Assembly (NCBI RefSeq): GCF_028368995.1
Contig: NZ_JAQNDL010000002.1
Coordinates: forward strand, 310,001-374,000
Length of the DNA: 64,000 bases
Reading direction: 5' to 3'
From: Nannocystis bainbridge
Lineage (GTDB): Bacteria; Myxococcota_A; Polyangia; Nannocystales; Nannocystaceae
A program made the translations under genes and the position numbers. Shown piece after piece: positions 8,581 to 16,590 of this stretch (the stretch's first letter is position 1; each line of letters opens with the position of its first letter). The notes beneath the pieces were generated by a model that saw only the letters and a program-made list of their open reading frames with translations, searched no databases and was not told the origin of the DNA.

Positions 8581-9779
8581 CCCGGGACCTCGGCGAGTTC
8601 TGTGCCCGCTTCGTGGCGCCGCTGCTCGGCGGCGGGACGGTGCACGTGGCCGCGCCGGTGCGGCCGGCCGACTTCCGGGCGATGACCGGCGGGCTGGCGA
8701 CGCTGCGCAGCGGCGAGGTCGCGGCGCTCCGGCTGCAGCGCGCGCAGCAGCTGGTGGCCGAGCCCGACCTGCAGGAGCCCGGGGCCGAGGAGCTGGCGCT
8801 GTGGGTGGCGCTCTACAACCTGCTCGTGCTCGACCACCCCGACCGCAGCCGCGTGTGGGCGCGCCAGGCGACGTGGCGCCGGGTCGAGTCGGCCGCCCGC
8901 TACTGGCTGCTGTTCAGCCGGCCCGAGGGCTTCTCGGCGGCGCTGGCCAACCACGCGGCGGTGGGGGCCTTCTTGGAGCTGGCGCGCCGCGATCAGATCC
9001 TGAGCGGGGCCGAGGGCGAGCTGCGCTTCGTCGGTCAGGAGATCCCGCGTCGGCGCCTGCGCTGGACGGTCCCCGGCGCGCTGTCGGTGCGCGAGGAGAC
9101 GGTGACCTGGTGGTCGACCGCGCACGTGGCCGAGGTGTCGGCGCTGCAACAAGATGTCCTTTGGGCCAGCCCCGTGACGTGCCTGCTGCGGCCGCTCATG
9201 GCCCCGCCCGGCTACAGCCCGCTCGAAGGCGCGAGCTTCCTGCGCCACCGCGCGTTCGCCCGCGCGGTCTGCCACGCGTGGGCGTCGTCGCGGCACTGGA
9301 TCGAGATCGGCGGGACCGTGCTCGGCTCGCTGCTGTTCTCGCTGACCGGCCGCCCGCTGTCGGGGCCGACGCCGAGCTCGGGGGCCACGGGCGCGGCGTC
9401 CGCGGGCCGGCCGATGCTGGCCCTGCCGGCGCCCGTCGACACCGCCGGGCCCGAGGACGTCGCGGCCCTGGTCGCCGCCCTCATCCACGTCCATTTCCTC
9501 CGCGTGCTCGAGCTGGGCGCCCGGCTCGGCGTCGCGCCCACCAGCCGCGACCGCCCGGTGCAGATGTTCCTGGCCCTGCCGCTGCTGCTGCCCGCGCTGG
9601 GCGAGGTCCTCGGCTCTCCGCTCGGCGGCGCGGCCGAAGGCCTCGGCTTCGACGCGCAAGTGGAGCGGCGCTGGATCGAGTATATCGATCATCTCGGCGA
9701 GCTCATCCCGCGCTCGGTCGTCGAAAATCTCCTGGCGACGCTCGTCCCGCGCGTCGTAAAAGCCGAAACAGAGCCATGA
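8577..9779 (+). CDS. MoxR/vWA operon protein, unrecognised (400 aa)
   Basis: A 400-residue protein starting at a GTG that overlaps the preceding stop (GTGA). It is mostly helical and Leu/Ala-rich, with Trp-rich patches (WARQATWRRVESAARYWLL near 95-113, CHAWASSRHWIEIGG near 230-244). No signal peptide or known motif was found. It overlaps the MoxR start by 4 nt, so translation is probably coupled and its amount tied to the ATPase. A structural or adaptor role in the MoxR/vWA complex is a guess from position. Confidence 0.55.
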   Translation: MTRDLGEFCARFVAPLLGGGTVHVAAPVRPADFRAMTGGLATLRSGEVAALRLQRAQQLVAEPDLQEPGAEELALWVALYNLLVLDHPDRSRVWARQATWRRVESAARYWLLFSRPEGFSAALANHAAVGAFLELARRDQILSGAEGELRFVGQEIPRRRLRWTVPGALSVREETVTWWSTAHVAEVSALQQDVLWASPVTCLLRPLMAPPGYSPLEGASFLRHRAFARAVCHAWASSRHWIEIGGTVLGSLLFSLTGRPLSGPTPSSGATGAASAGRPMLALPAPVDTAGPEDVAALVAALIHVHFLRVLELGARLGVAPTSRDRPVQMFLALPLLLPALGEVLGSPLGGAAEGLGFDAQVERRWIEYIDHLGELIPRSVVENLLATLVPRVVKAETEP

Positions 9780-10963
9780 GCACCACCCCGGCCCCTCCCT
9801 CGATCAGCGACCTCGCCCGCCGCCTGCAGGACGGGGCGCGCCAGCTCGAGCAGCAGTTCCTCGGCAAGGAGGAGATCATCCGTCTCCTCTTCATCTCGGC
9901 CCTGGCCGGCGAACACATGGTGATGGTCGGGCCGCCCGGCACCGCCAAGAGCGCGATCGTCCGCGCGTTCGCGCAGGTGATCGACGCCCGCTTCTTCGAC
10001 TACCTGCTGACCCGCTTCACCGAGCCCAACGAGATCTTCGGCCCGGTCGACATCCAGGCGTTCCGCCAGGGCACGTACCGCCGGCGCATCGAGAACATGC
10101 TGCCCGAGGCCGAGGTCGTGTTCCTCGACGAGATCTTCAAGGCCAACAGCGCGATCCTCAACAGCCTGCTCACGCTGGTCAACGCGCGCCGCTTCACCCA
10201 CGGCACCAGCACGGTGCGGGTGCCGCTCATCTCGCTGTTCGCGGCCAGCAACGAGGTCCCGACCGACGAGGCGCTGTCGGCGATCTTCGACCGCTTCCTG
10301 CTGCGCGTGCGCTGCGACTACCTCGACAGCTATCACTTCCGCGGCCTGCTGCAGAAGGGCATCCAGCTCGAGGTGCAGCAGATGGCCGACGTGCAGGTCG
10401 GGCGCAAGGTGGCGACCGCGGCCGAGCTGCTGTCGATCCAGCGCGACTTCAGCCAGCACGTGAAGATGAGCGAGGAGTTCCTCACCACCTTCAAGGGCAT
10501 GGTGTTCCAGATCCGCTCGGAGGGCATCGGCCTGTCCGACCGCCGCGTGGTCAAGCTGCTCAAGGTGTTCGCCAGCTCGGCGCTGTTCGACGGCCGCGAC
10601 CACGTCACCGACGCCGACCTGTTCATCCTCCGCCACGTGTGGAACACGCCGGAGCAGGAGGAGATTCTCCAGGAGATCGTCGGCCCGGTGCTCGACCGCT
10701 GGTACGAGTCGCACCCGGACCACGGCCGGATCGGCGCCACGCCGACCAGCCTGCAAGACCTGCTCGAGGAGCTGCGGGTCATCCGCGAGACGCTCACCGG
10801 CAGCCAGGTGCTGTCGGACATGCAGCTGTTCAGCCAGCTGCGCAACCTCGGCGACATCAAGGCGGCGCTGCTGCGCATGCAGGACAGCCCGACGGCCCAG
10901 CGCATGGTCGGCGAGGTCGACAAGCTGCTCGAGACGATGTTCGCGTCGAGCCGGTTCGCCTGA
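9776..10963 (+). CDS. MoxR-family AAA+ ATPase
   Basis: A 395-residue cytosolic ATPase with Walker A GPPGTAKS (52-59), Walker B VVFLDEI (114-120), sensor-type ASNEVPTDE near 158 and the arginine-containing SAIFDRFLLR segment. MoxR ATPases act with vWA-domain proteins as chaperones that remodel or insert metals into targets. The vWA gene follows 10 nt later. The gene starts with an ATGA overlap with its predecessor. The C-terminal 120 residues form the lid and a helical tail ending in a coiled-coil-like RMVGEVDKLLETMF. Confidence 0.93.
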   Translation: MSTTPAPPSISDLARRLQDGARQLEQQFLGKEEIIRLLFISALAGEHMVMVGPPGTAKSAIVRAFAQVIDARFFDYLLTRFTEPNEIFGPVDIQAFRQGTYRRRIENMLPEAEVVFLDEIFKANSAILNSLLTLVNARRFTHGTSTVRVPLISLFAASNEVPTDEALSAIFDRFLLRVRCDYLDSYHFRGLLQKGIQLEVQQMADVQVGRKVATAAELLSIQRDFSQHVKMSEEFLTTFKGMVFQIRSEGIGLSDRRVVKLLKVFASSALFDGRDHVTDADLFILRHVWNTPEQEEILQEIVGPVLDRWYESHPDHGRIGATPTSLQDLLEELRVIRETLTGSQVLSDMQLFSQLRNLGDIKAALLRMQDSPTAQRMVGEVDKLLETMFASSRFA

Positions 10964-10973
10964 GCGAGTGCCC

Positions 10974-12578
10974 ATGGCCGACGTCCGCAAGCCCCCGGTC
11001 CCGCCGCGCGCGTCGCCGCCTCAGCCGGCGCCGCCGCGGACGTCGCGGTCCTCGGCGGGCGCGCCGGCCCAGGCGCCGCGGGTGGCCCCGAACGTGGCCG
11101 AGCTCGAGCGCCAGGTCGGCAGCCTGGCGCTGTCGCAGATCGATGGCGCCGGGGCGCTGGCGATGATGCGGGCGCTGGTGTGGCAGGGCATCCTGGCGCG
11201 CCTCGGCGTGGCGGCGCCGCTGGTGGTGCTGCACGACCTGGGGTGCCTGATCACGGGCCTGGGCGGCCCGGGGCCGGTGGTCAAGGGCATCGCCGAGTCG
11301 GAGCTGTGCGAGGCCTGGCGCGGGCTGTTGGTCGAGCTCAGCGAGAGCGACCTGGTGCGCGCGCAGGCCGGCTGGAAGCACCGCGACCAGATGATCGGCG
11401 TGGTCCTGGCGCGGGTGTTCGCGCCGGTGGTCCCGCAGCTGCCCGACGACGTGCGGGTGCTGCGGCCGATCGAGCTGCCGGTCGACGCGGTCCACTACGC
11501 CAAGGTCGAGCCGAGCTCGGCGTACACCCGCTACGACCAGCGGCAGACGATCGCGTGGCTGCAGACGCTGACGACGCACCGGCTGTTGCCGCTGCTGGCG
11601 GTCGAGCAGATCGACGTCGACGCGCTGCGGCTGTTCGGGCTGTTCCGCGGCGGGCCCGGCGAGGCGGCCGCGGGCGTCGACCTGGCCGACCTCTACAACG
11701 TGATGGTCAGCCCGGCGCTGGCCGACGTGATCGACTTCTCGATGGAGCTCTTGCCGTCGATCCTCGAGGTCAAGCGCGAGGCCGGGCAGCAGGCGTTCTC
11801 GATCGACGGCTACGCGTCGATCGAGCGCTTCGGCGGGGTCGACGACCTCGAGCTGTCGCAGCTGGCGTACGACGAGGACATCTTCGAGCAGAAGTTCATC
11901 GACGACGAGCTGTTCTACTTCACCCACGAGAAGCAGGTGGAGACCGAGCACCGCACCCACTACGTGCTGGTCGACGGCTCGGCGTCGATGCGCGGGGTGC
12001 GGGAGGTGTTCGCCCGCGGGCTGGCGCTGGCGCTGTGCAAGCGGCTGGCGCTGCTCGGCGAGCACGTGATCCTGCGGTTCTTCGACAGCCGCCTGTACGA
12101 GGGCGTCAAGGTCGGCGCGCAGGGCCACGCCGAGGTGCCGTACGTGCTGCAGTTCCGCGCCGAGCACGGCCGCAACTACGCCCGCGTGATCCGCCAGATC
12201 AACGCCGAGCTGTCGGCCCCGCGCCGCTCGGGCGGCGGCGGCGGCGGCAAGGCGCTGGTCTACCTGCTGACGCACGGCGAGTGCCAGCTGCCGCCCGACG
12301 ACGTGGCCGCCCTGGCCGCGCGCGCGCCGATCTACGGGGTGTTCATCCTCCCGAGCTCGGGCGTGCTCGACCTCGGCTACCTCGACCTGTTCTACCGCGT
12401 GCACGTGATCGACGACCAGGCGATCAGCCACGGCCGCCGGGCCCAGCGCGCCCGCCAGATCATCAGCGACGTCGAGGCCGGCCAGCGCCAGGCCCAGCCG
12501 GTGCGCCGCAACACGGGTGGCGCAAAGACCATGTCCGTGGGGACAGGTCCGAAGGGACAGGGGCGGAGGCGGCGGTGA
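10974..12578 (+). CDS. vWA-domain protein, partner of MoxR
   Basis: A 534-residue protein. The first 40 residues are Pro/Ala-rich and probably disordered; residues 45-320 are helical. The von Willebrand factor A domain follows, with the MIDAS motif DGSAS at 334-338 and downstream FDSRLY and YLLTHGE segments, so metal-dependent ligand binding is expected. Paired MoxR and vWA proteins form two-part chaperone machines. A GTG 6 nt upstream (10968) is an alternative start. The last codons before the stop (TMSVGTGPKGQGRRRR) are read through a copy of the dispersed palindrome, so the C-terminal tail is probably an insertion. The stop overlaps the next start. Confidence 0.88.
   Translation: MADVRKPPVPPRASPPQPAPPRTSRSSAGAPAQAPRVAPNVAELERQVGSLALSQIDGAGALAMMRALVWQGILARLGVAAPLVVLHDLGCLITGLGGPGPVVKGIAESELCEAWRGLLVELSESDLVRAQAGWKHRDQMIGVVLARVFAPVVPQLPDDVRVLRPIELPVDAVHYAKVEPSSAYTRYDQRQTIAWLQTLTTHRLLPLLAVEQIDVDALRLFGLFRGGPGEAAAGVDLADLYNVMVSPALADVIDFSMELLPSILEVKREAGQQAFSIDGYASIERFGGVDDLELSQLAYDEDIFEQKFIDDELFYFTHEKQVETEHRTHYVLVDGSASMRGVREVFARGLALALCKRLALLGEHVILRFFDSRLYEGVKVGAQGHAEVPYVLQFRAEHGRNYARVIRQINAELSAPRRSGGGGGGKALVYLLTHGECQLPPDDVAALAARAPIYGVFILPSSGVLDLGYLDLFYRVHVIDDQAISHGRRAQRARQIISDVEAGQRQAQPVRRNTGGAKTMSVGTGPKGQGRRRR
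12529..12562. repeat. dispersed palindrome in vWA gene 3' end
   Basis: CCATGTCC, GGGGACAGGTCC and AAGGGACAGG in sequence, encoding part of the vWA C-terminal tail just before the coupled downstream start. Confidence 0.7.
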
Positions 12579-14407
12579 TCGACACCAACGTGCTGTGGAT
12601 CCGCGCCGAGGGGGCGCTGCGGGCCGGGCGTCACGCCGACGCCCAGATCTACCTGCGCCAGCTGGTCCAGGTCGTCGACCGCATCGACTTCGAGTACGAG
12701 GAGTGGCTGCGGGCCTACGTCGACTCGCTGCGGGCCACCGGCAACTGGGGCGAGGGCATGGCCTGCCTGTCGTACCTCGGCGCGCGCGAGATGCCGGGGC
12801 CCGACATCATGCGGCTGTACGCGCAGCGGGCCCAGGCCGGCGACGCCGACGCGATCCGCACGGTGCGGCTGTACGCGATCTATCTGTCGCGCGCCGGTCA
12901 GCACCGGCCGGCGGCCTCGTGGTTCGAGCTCGGCGGGATGCCGGTGCACCGCGCGATCGCCCTCGAGCGCGCCGGCGACGACGCGGCGGCCTCGCAGCTG
13001 TGGGCCCGCATGCTGGCCGGCGACGCGCTGGTCGACCGCGACTACGAGCGCGCGCTGATGAAGATCAACTACGCGCTGTGCCTGCGCCGCCTCGGCCACG
13101 AGCGGGCCCGCCAGGCCATCGCCGACGCGACCACCAGCGTCGAGGAGGTCGCCGACGCGTTCGAGAGCGAGGGCCTGCGCGAGCGCGCGTTCGACTGCTA
13201 CCAGCTGATCGCGCGCCTCGGCTCGGAGACGCGGGCGTTCGAGAACGTCGCCGAGGGCTACCTCAACAGCGTCCGGATCCTCCGCGACGACGGGCTCAAG
13301 CTCGACGCGCTGCGCCTCTACGAGACGTTCATCGCCATGGCCCGCGAGGCCGGCGAGTTCCACGCGGTGGCGTCGATCCTGCGCGAGGCCGCCGACTACT
13401 GCACGCGCTCGGGGCTGCCGTACGCCGACGACCTGCGCTGGCGCAGCGCCGAGGCGTGGATCAAGGCGGCGACCGAGGCGCTGGCCGCCGGGCACCCGCC
13501 GCAGATCATCGAGAACGCGTGCCTGGCCGCGGCCGAGGCGTTCGCGTCGGTGCGGGCGTTCCGTCAGGTCGCCGAGGCCTACCGCAAGGTCACGACGCTC
13601 GACCTGCCGGCCAAGAACCGCGAGCGAGCGCTGCGCCTGATCCGTCGCCTCGGCGACCAGCCCCAGGACGCGCCGCGGCCGATGCCGGTGCCCGAGTTCC
13701 TGCGCCAGCTGCCCGACTACGAGGAGGTCTGGTACGTCGACCTGGCCGAGTGGGAGCTCGGCGGCGACCCGGCGCTGGTGGCCGCGGGCGTGATGGCCGA
13801 CCGCCGCTTCCCCGACTACGTGCGCCGCCACGCGCTGCTGCTGGTGCTCGAGCTCGAGCGCCGCGGGCAGGCGGTGCCGCCGCTCGAGATCGTCAAGAGC
13901 CTGGCGGTGGTCCGCGCCTATCCGGTGATCGCCGGGCTCGAGGCGATGTACCGCCAGGGCGACGCGTCGCTGCGCGAGTCGGTGGCGGCGGCGATGGGGG
14001 CGCTCCGGTTCAAGCGCAGCTTCGGCCTGGTGTCGCAGGCGCTGCGCGACCCGAGCGCGCCGGTCCGCAAGGCGGCGGCGGCGTCGGTCGAGCGGCTGGT
14101 GTTCCCGCACGCGTTCGAGCCGCTGCGCCGGATCTTCGAGGCCCGCGACCTGCCCGACCCCGAGGCCGCTCGCAAGGCCGCGCTGGCCGCGATCGGCAAG
14201 ATCGGCAGCGTCGAGGCCCTGGACTTCCTGTGCGACCGCCTCCGCGAGGGCGAGCAGCCGTTCGTCAAGGTCGCCAGCACCGCCATCAGCGAGCTGCCCA
14301 ACTCGGAGCTGCTGCCGTACCTGCGGCGCCAGATCGAGTTCGTGCCGGCCGAGCACCGGGCTGTCCTCGAGGACACGGCGCAGCGGCTCGAGCACCGGCT
14401 GCGCTGA
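12575..14407 (+). CDS. TPR/HEAT-repeat protein of the MoxR/vWA operon
   Basis: A 610-residue all-helical protein, GTG start overlapping the vWA stop (GTGA). The first 370 residues have TPR-like helix pairs (ALRAGRHADAQIYLRQL, ALRLYETFIAMAREAGEFH). Residues about 460-600 hold HEAT-like repeats (SVAAAMGALRFKRSFGLVSQAL, DPSAPVRKAAAASVERLV, DPEAARKAALAAIGKIG, VKVASTAISELP). Such solenoids act as scaffolds. Last gene of the coupled run. A palindrome copy at 14361-14375 is translated near the C terminus as AVLEDTA. Confidence 0.75.
   Translation: MIDTNVLWIRAEGALRAGRHADAQIYLRQLVQVVDRIDFEYEEWLRAYVDSLRATGNWGEGMACLSYLGAREMPGPDIMRLYAQRAQAGDADAIRTVRLYAIYLSRAGQHRPAASWFELGGMPVHRAIALERAGDDAAASQLWARMLAGDALVDRDYERALMKINYALCLRRLGHERARQAIADATTSVEEVADAFESEGLRERAFDCYQLIARLGSETRAFENVAEGYLNSVRILRDDGLKLDALRLYETFIAMAREAGEFHAVASILREAADYCTRSGLPYADDLRWRSAEAWIKAATEALAAGHPPQIIENACLAAAEAFASVRAFRQVAEAYRKVTTLDLPAKNRERALRLIRRLGDQPQDAPRPMPVPEFLRQLPDYEEVWYVDLAEWELGGDPALVAAGVMADRRFPDYVRRHALLLVLELERRGQAVPPLEIVKSLAVVRAYPVIAGLEAMYRQGDASLRESVAAAMGALRFKRSFGLVSQALRDPSAPVRKAAAASVERLVFPHAFEPLRRIFEARDLPDPEAARKAALAAIGKIGSVEALDFLCDRLREGEQPFVKVASTAISELPNSELLPYLRRQIEFVPAEHRAVLEDTAQRLEHRLR
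14361..14375. repeat. dispersed palindrome hairpin inside HEAT gene
   Basis: CTGTCC and GGACA around a TCGA loop, 11 codons before the stop of the HEAT-repeat gene. It may form a hairpin in the mRNA at the end of the operon. Confidence 0.7.
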
Positions 14408-14463
14408 GGCTCGCGCGCGCTGCCCGTTCGCGCCGCGCGTGGTAGCTTCGCGGGCGGCGCAGC

Positions 14464-14838
14464 ATGCACGACACGGTCCACTGCCACGGCCTCCAGCTGA
14501 CTGTCGGGATCGGCTTCCACACGGCCGAGCTCGACATCACCCAGACCGTGAGCGTCGACCTGGCGATCGCGTGCGACTTCGGCCGCGGCCCGGCGCGCGA
14601 CGAGTTCACCGGCCTCGTCGACTACTTCGAGCTCGTGCAGCAGCTCGAGCGCCACGTGGCCGGCCGGCGCTACGCGCTGATCGAGGCGCTCGCCGTCGAC
14701 CTCGCGCGCGAGGTGGTGCGTTTGTACCCGCCCGTGCAGGTGCGCGTGAAGGTGACGAAGCGGCCGCTGGCGATGCCGCAGGTCGCGGCGGTCGCGGTCG
14801 AGTGCGTGCGCTCGGCGGCCGATTTCGCCGGCGAGTGA
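14464..14838 (+). CDS. folB: dihydroneopterin aldolase-like protein (FolB family)
   Basis: A 124-residue protein of the usual FolB length. Family features: GLQLTVGIGFHTAELDITQTVSVDL at the start, the VDYFELVQQL segment, the catalytic-site-like RRYALIEALAVDLAREV (Glu in LIEALA) and the C-terminal VRVKVTKRPLAMP. FolB converts dihydroneopterin to hydroxymethyl-dihydropterin in folate synthesis, and related proteins act in pterin metabolism. No other folate gene is nearby, so the precise reaction is not proven. TAGCTT lies 15 nt upstream of the ATG. Confidence 0.8.
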   Translation: MHDTVHCHGLQLTVGIGFHTAELDITQTVSVDLAIACDFGRGPARDEFTGLVDYFELVQQLERHVAGRRYALIEALAVDLAREVVRLYPPVQVRVKVTKRPLAMPQVAAVAVECVRSAADFAGE

Positions 14839-14941
14839 CGGCGCGGCCCGCCCCGCGCGGCTGTGCGCCGCAGCGAGCGGCGACGCGCGCCGCTTCGAGG
14901 TCGCGCTGGACCGCGAGGGCGTTCGGCGGTACGACGGCCGC

Positions 14942-15484
14942 ATGCCCGTCTGGTTGACGCTCATTTGGTTGCTCTTCGCCGCCGGAGGAGTCTGGTTCTT
15001 CTTGAACCTGCACTACCAGCGGACGACCGCGATCGACGCGTGGGACCGGTCGCCCGCGGGCAAGCTCCACCGCGAGGCGCTGGCGTCGTGGCTGCTCTGC
15101 AAGGCGCGCGTCGAGGAGGCCGTGCCGACCGGAGAGCCGCCGGTGATCCGGGCGGCGACGGAGAGCAAGCGGATGACGTCCGGGCGGCTGATCCACGTGT
15201 ACGTCCGCGAGGAGCGGCGACCGATGCGGATCCGGGCCCGCTTGCTGCCGATCGGCGGCGGTGAGGTCGAGGCCGAGGCGTTCGTCCCGATCATCACCGA
15301 GGAGCTGGCCGAGCTGACGCCCGGAAAGATCCTCAGCGTGCTCTACGACCCGAAGGACCCCAGCCGGTTCTGGATCGACACGGCGCGGCGCGACGAGACG
15401 CTGATCGACGCGGTCACGATGCGCACGCGCGCGGCAGAGGAAAACCTCCGCGCGGCCCAGGCGTTCTCGTCGGGCCAGGGCTGA
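14942..15484 (+). CDS. membrane-anchored protein of unknown function
   Basis: A 180-residue protein with one N-terminal transmembrane helix (WLTLIWLLFAAGGVWFFLNL, residues 4-23) and a soluble remainder that has beta-rich segments and the phrase VLYDPKDPSRFWID, typical of DUF3592-like small domains where a yDPxDP motif occurs. No catalytic residues are visible. TACGAC lies 6 nt before the ATG. The gene is followed by a perfect palindromic hairpin. Confidence 0.6.
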   Translation: MPVWLTLIWLLFAAGGVWFFLNLHYQRTTAIDAWDRSPAGKLHREALASWLLCKARVEEAVPTGEPPVIRAATESKRMTSGRLIHVYVREERRPMRIRARLLPIGGGEVEAEAFVPIITEELAELTPGKILSVLYDPKDPSRFWIDTARRDETLIDAVTMRTRAAEENLRAAQAFSSGQG

Positions 15485-15516
15485 CGGACCTGCGCGAGCC
15501 GGAGAGTGGCTGCTCG

Positions 15517-15546
15517 AGAGGACATGTCCTGATAGACATGTCCTCT
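15517..15546. terminator. dispersed palindrome, perfect 12-bp stem, probable terminator
   Basis: Arms AGAGGACATGTC and GACATGTCCTCT pair perfectly around a CTGATA loop, 33 nt after a stop codon. No U-tract follows, so it is not a classical intrinsic terminator. A third half copy, GGGGCATGT, comes directly after. Confidence 0.7.
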
Positions 15547-15887
15547 GGGGCATGTACGAGGCCTGGCGGGCGCCTCGCCCGGGTCGTGCGCGCCGCGACG
15601 CGCGGGGGTAAATCCGAGGTCGGCCGGCAGCAGCGCGGCGGCAGCCGAGCACGTCGCGGCCGCACGCACGGCCTGCGGACGGCGGAGGCGAGCGCAGGGC
15701 CGAGGCGCGGGCGGCCGCGCAGGTGGCCGCGATCACGGCGCGCCGCCGCCCAGGGGCGCGGCCCGCTTTTCCAGAAATCACGCGCAGATGGCCGTTTGGC
15801 GGGACCCGGCCGACGAACGCGGTTCGTGTGACATCAACGGAAATTGAGGTGCCGGTCGTCCGACCGCCGCCATCTTGGTGATCGATC
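15547..15887. other. 341 bp without a recognised gene
   Basis: GC-rich spacer before a lipoprotein gene. Neither strand gives a protein-like reading that I trust. The last 60 nt are less GC-rich (GTTCGTGTGACATCAACGG) and may hold the promoter of the downstream gene, but no clear boxes were recognised. Confidence 0.4.
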
Positions 15888-16460
15888 ATGCGTCCCAACG
15901 TCGTCCTGTACCTCGCCGTGGCGCTCGCGGCGTCCTGTGGTGAAAAGGAGAAACAAGGCGTGGCCGCCACCGACGGCGACGCCGGGCCAGGGCCGATGGT
16001 GCCGATCGTGGACCCGACCGGCACGACCGTCGCTTCGACCACGACCGAGGCGGAGACCACGACGACCACGAGCACGACCACGACCGGCGATACGAGCACG
16101 ACCACCACGACGGGCGAGACGACCGGCCCGCCGCCAGCCGAGACCGAGGGCCAGCCGTGCATGTTCAACGCCAACTGCCCGGCGACGGCGCAGTTCTGCG
16201 TGTTCGGCGAGTGCCACGACGGCAGCGAGGGCGACCCGTGCGAGTTCCACGGCGAGTGCAGCGCCGCGGCGCCGCGCTGCATCATGGGCGTGTGCTACGA
16301 CGGCAGCGAGGGCGACGCGTGCAAGACGGACACCGATTGCTCCGAGAGCGCGACGCACTGCGTGTACGGGGCCTGCTACGACGGCAGCGAGTTCGACCCG
16401 TGCGAGTTCACCAAGGACTGCATGGACCTCTCGAGCTGCGAGAACAACCAGTGCGTGTGA
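15888..16460 (+). CDS. Cys-rich repeat lipoprotein with Thr-rich linker
   Basis: A 190-residue predicted lipoprotein. Signal MRPNVVLYLAVALAASC gives a lipobox AASC. Residues 45-85 are a Thr/Glu/Asp linker (TTTEAETTTTTSTTTTG). The rest holds four imperfect units of about 31 residues with the pattern GxxCxxxxxC......C.xGxCxDGSEGD, each with four cysteines, suggesting small disulfide-bonded modules outside the cytoplasm. This is one of five Thr-linker lipoproteins in the window. Function unknown. Confidence 0.8.
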   Translation: MRPNVVLYLAVALAASCGEKEKQGVAATDGDAGPGPMVPIVDPTGTTVASTTTEAETTTTTSTTTTGDTSTTTTTGETTGPPPAETEGQPCMFNANCPATAQFCVFGECHDGSEGDPCEFHGECSAAAPRCIMGVCYDGSEGDACKTDTDCSESATHCVYGACYDGSEFDPCEFTKDCMDLSSCENNQCV

Positions 16461-16471
16461 CGGCGGTCAAG

Positions 16472-16487
16472 CTGTCCTGAAGGACAG
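16472..16487. terminator. dispersed palindrome hairpin after lipoprotein gene
   Basis: CTGTCC and GGACAG around a TGAA loop, 12 nt after the stop codon. It is the first of two hairpins between convergent genes. Confidence 0.7.
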
Positions 16488-16517
16488 ATCGGAGAGCGGG
16501 GCCAGGGCGCAATGATA

Positions 16518-16541
16518 GGACATGACCTTCGGGTCATGTCC
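16518..16541. terminator. strong hairpin with TTCG loop between convergent genes
   Basis: Arms GGACATGACC and GGTCATGTCC pair perfectly around a TTCG tetraloop, the most stable loop class in RNA. It lies between the plus-strand lipoprotein and the minus-strand S9 peptidase and so could serve both. Confidence 0.8.
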
Positions 16542-16590
16542 CATCAATTCCGGGATTGTGTCCGGACGCGCCCGGCGAGGGCGGCGCTGT

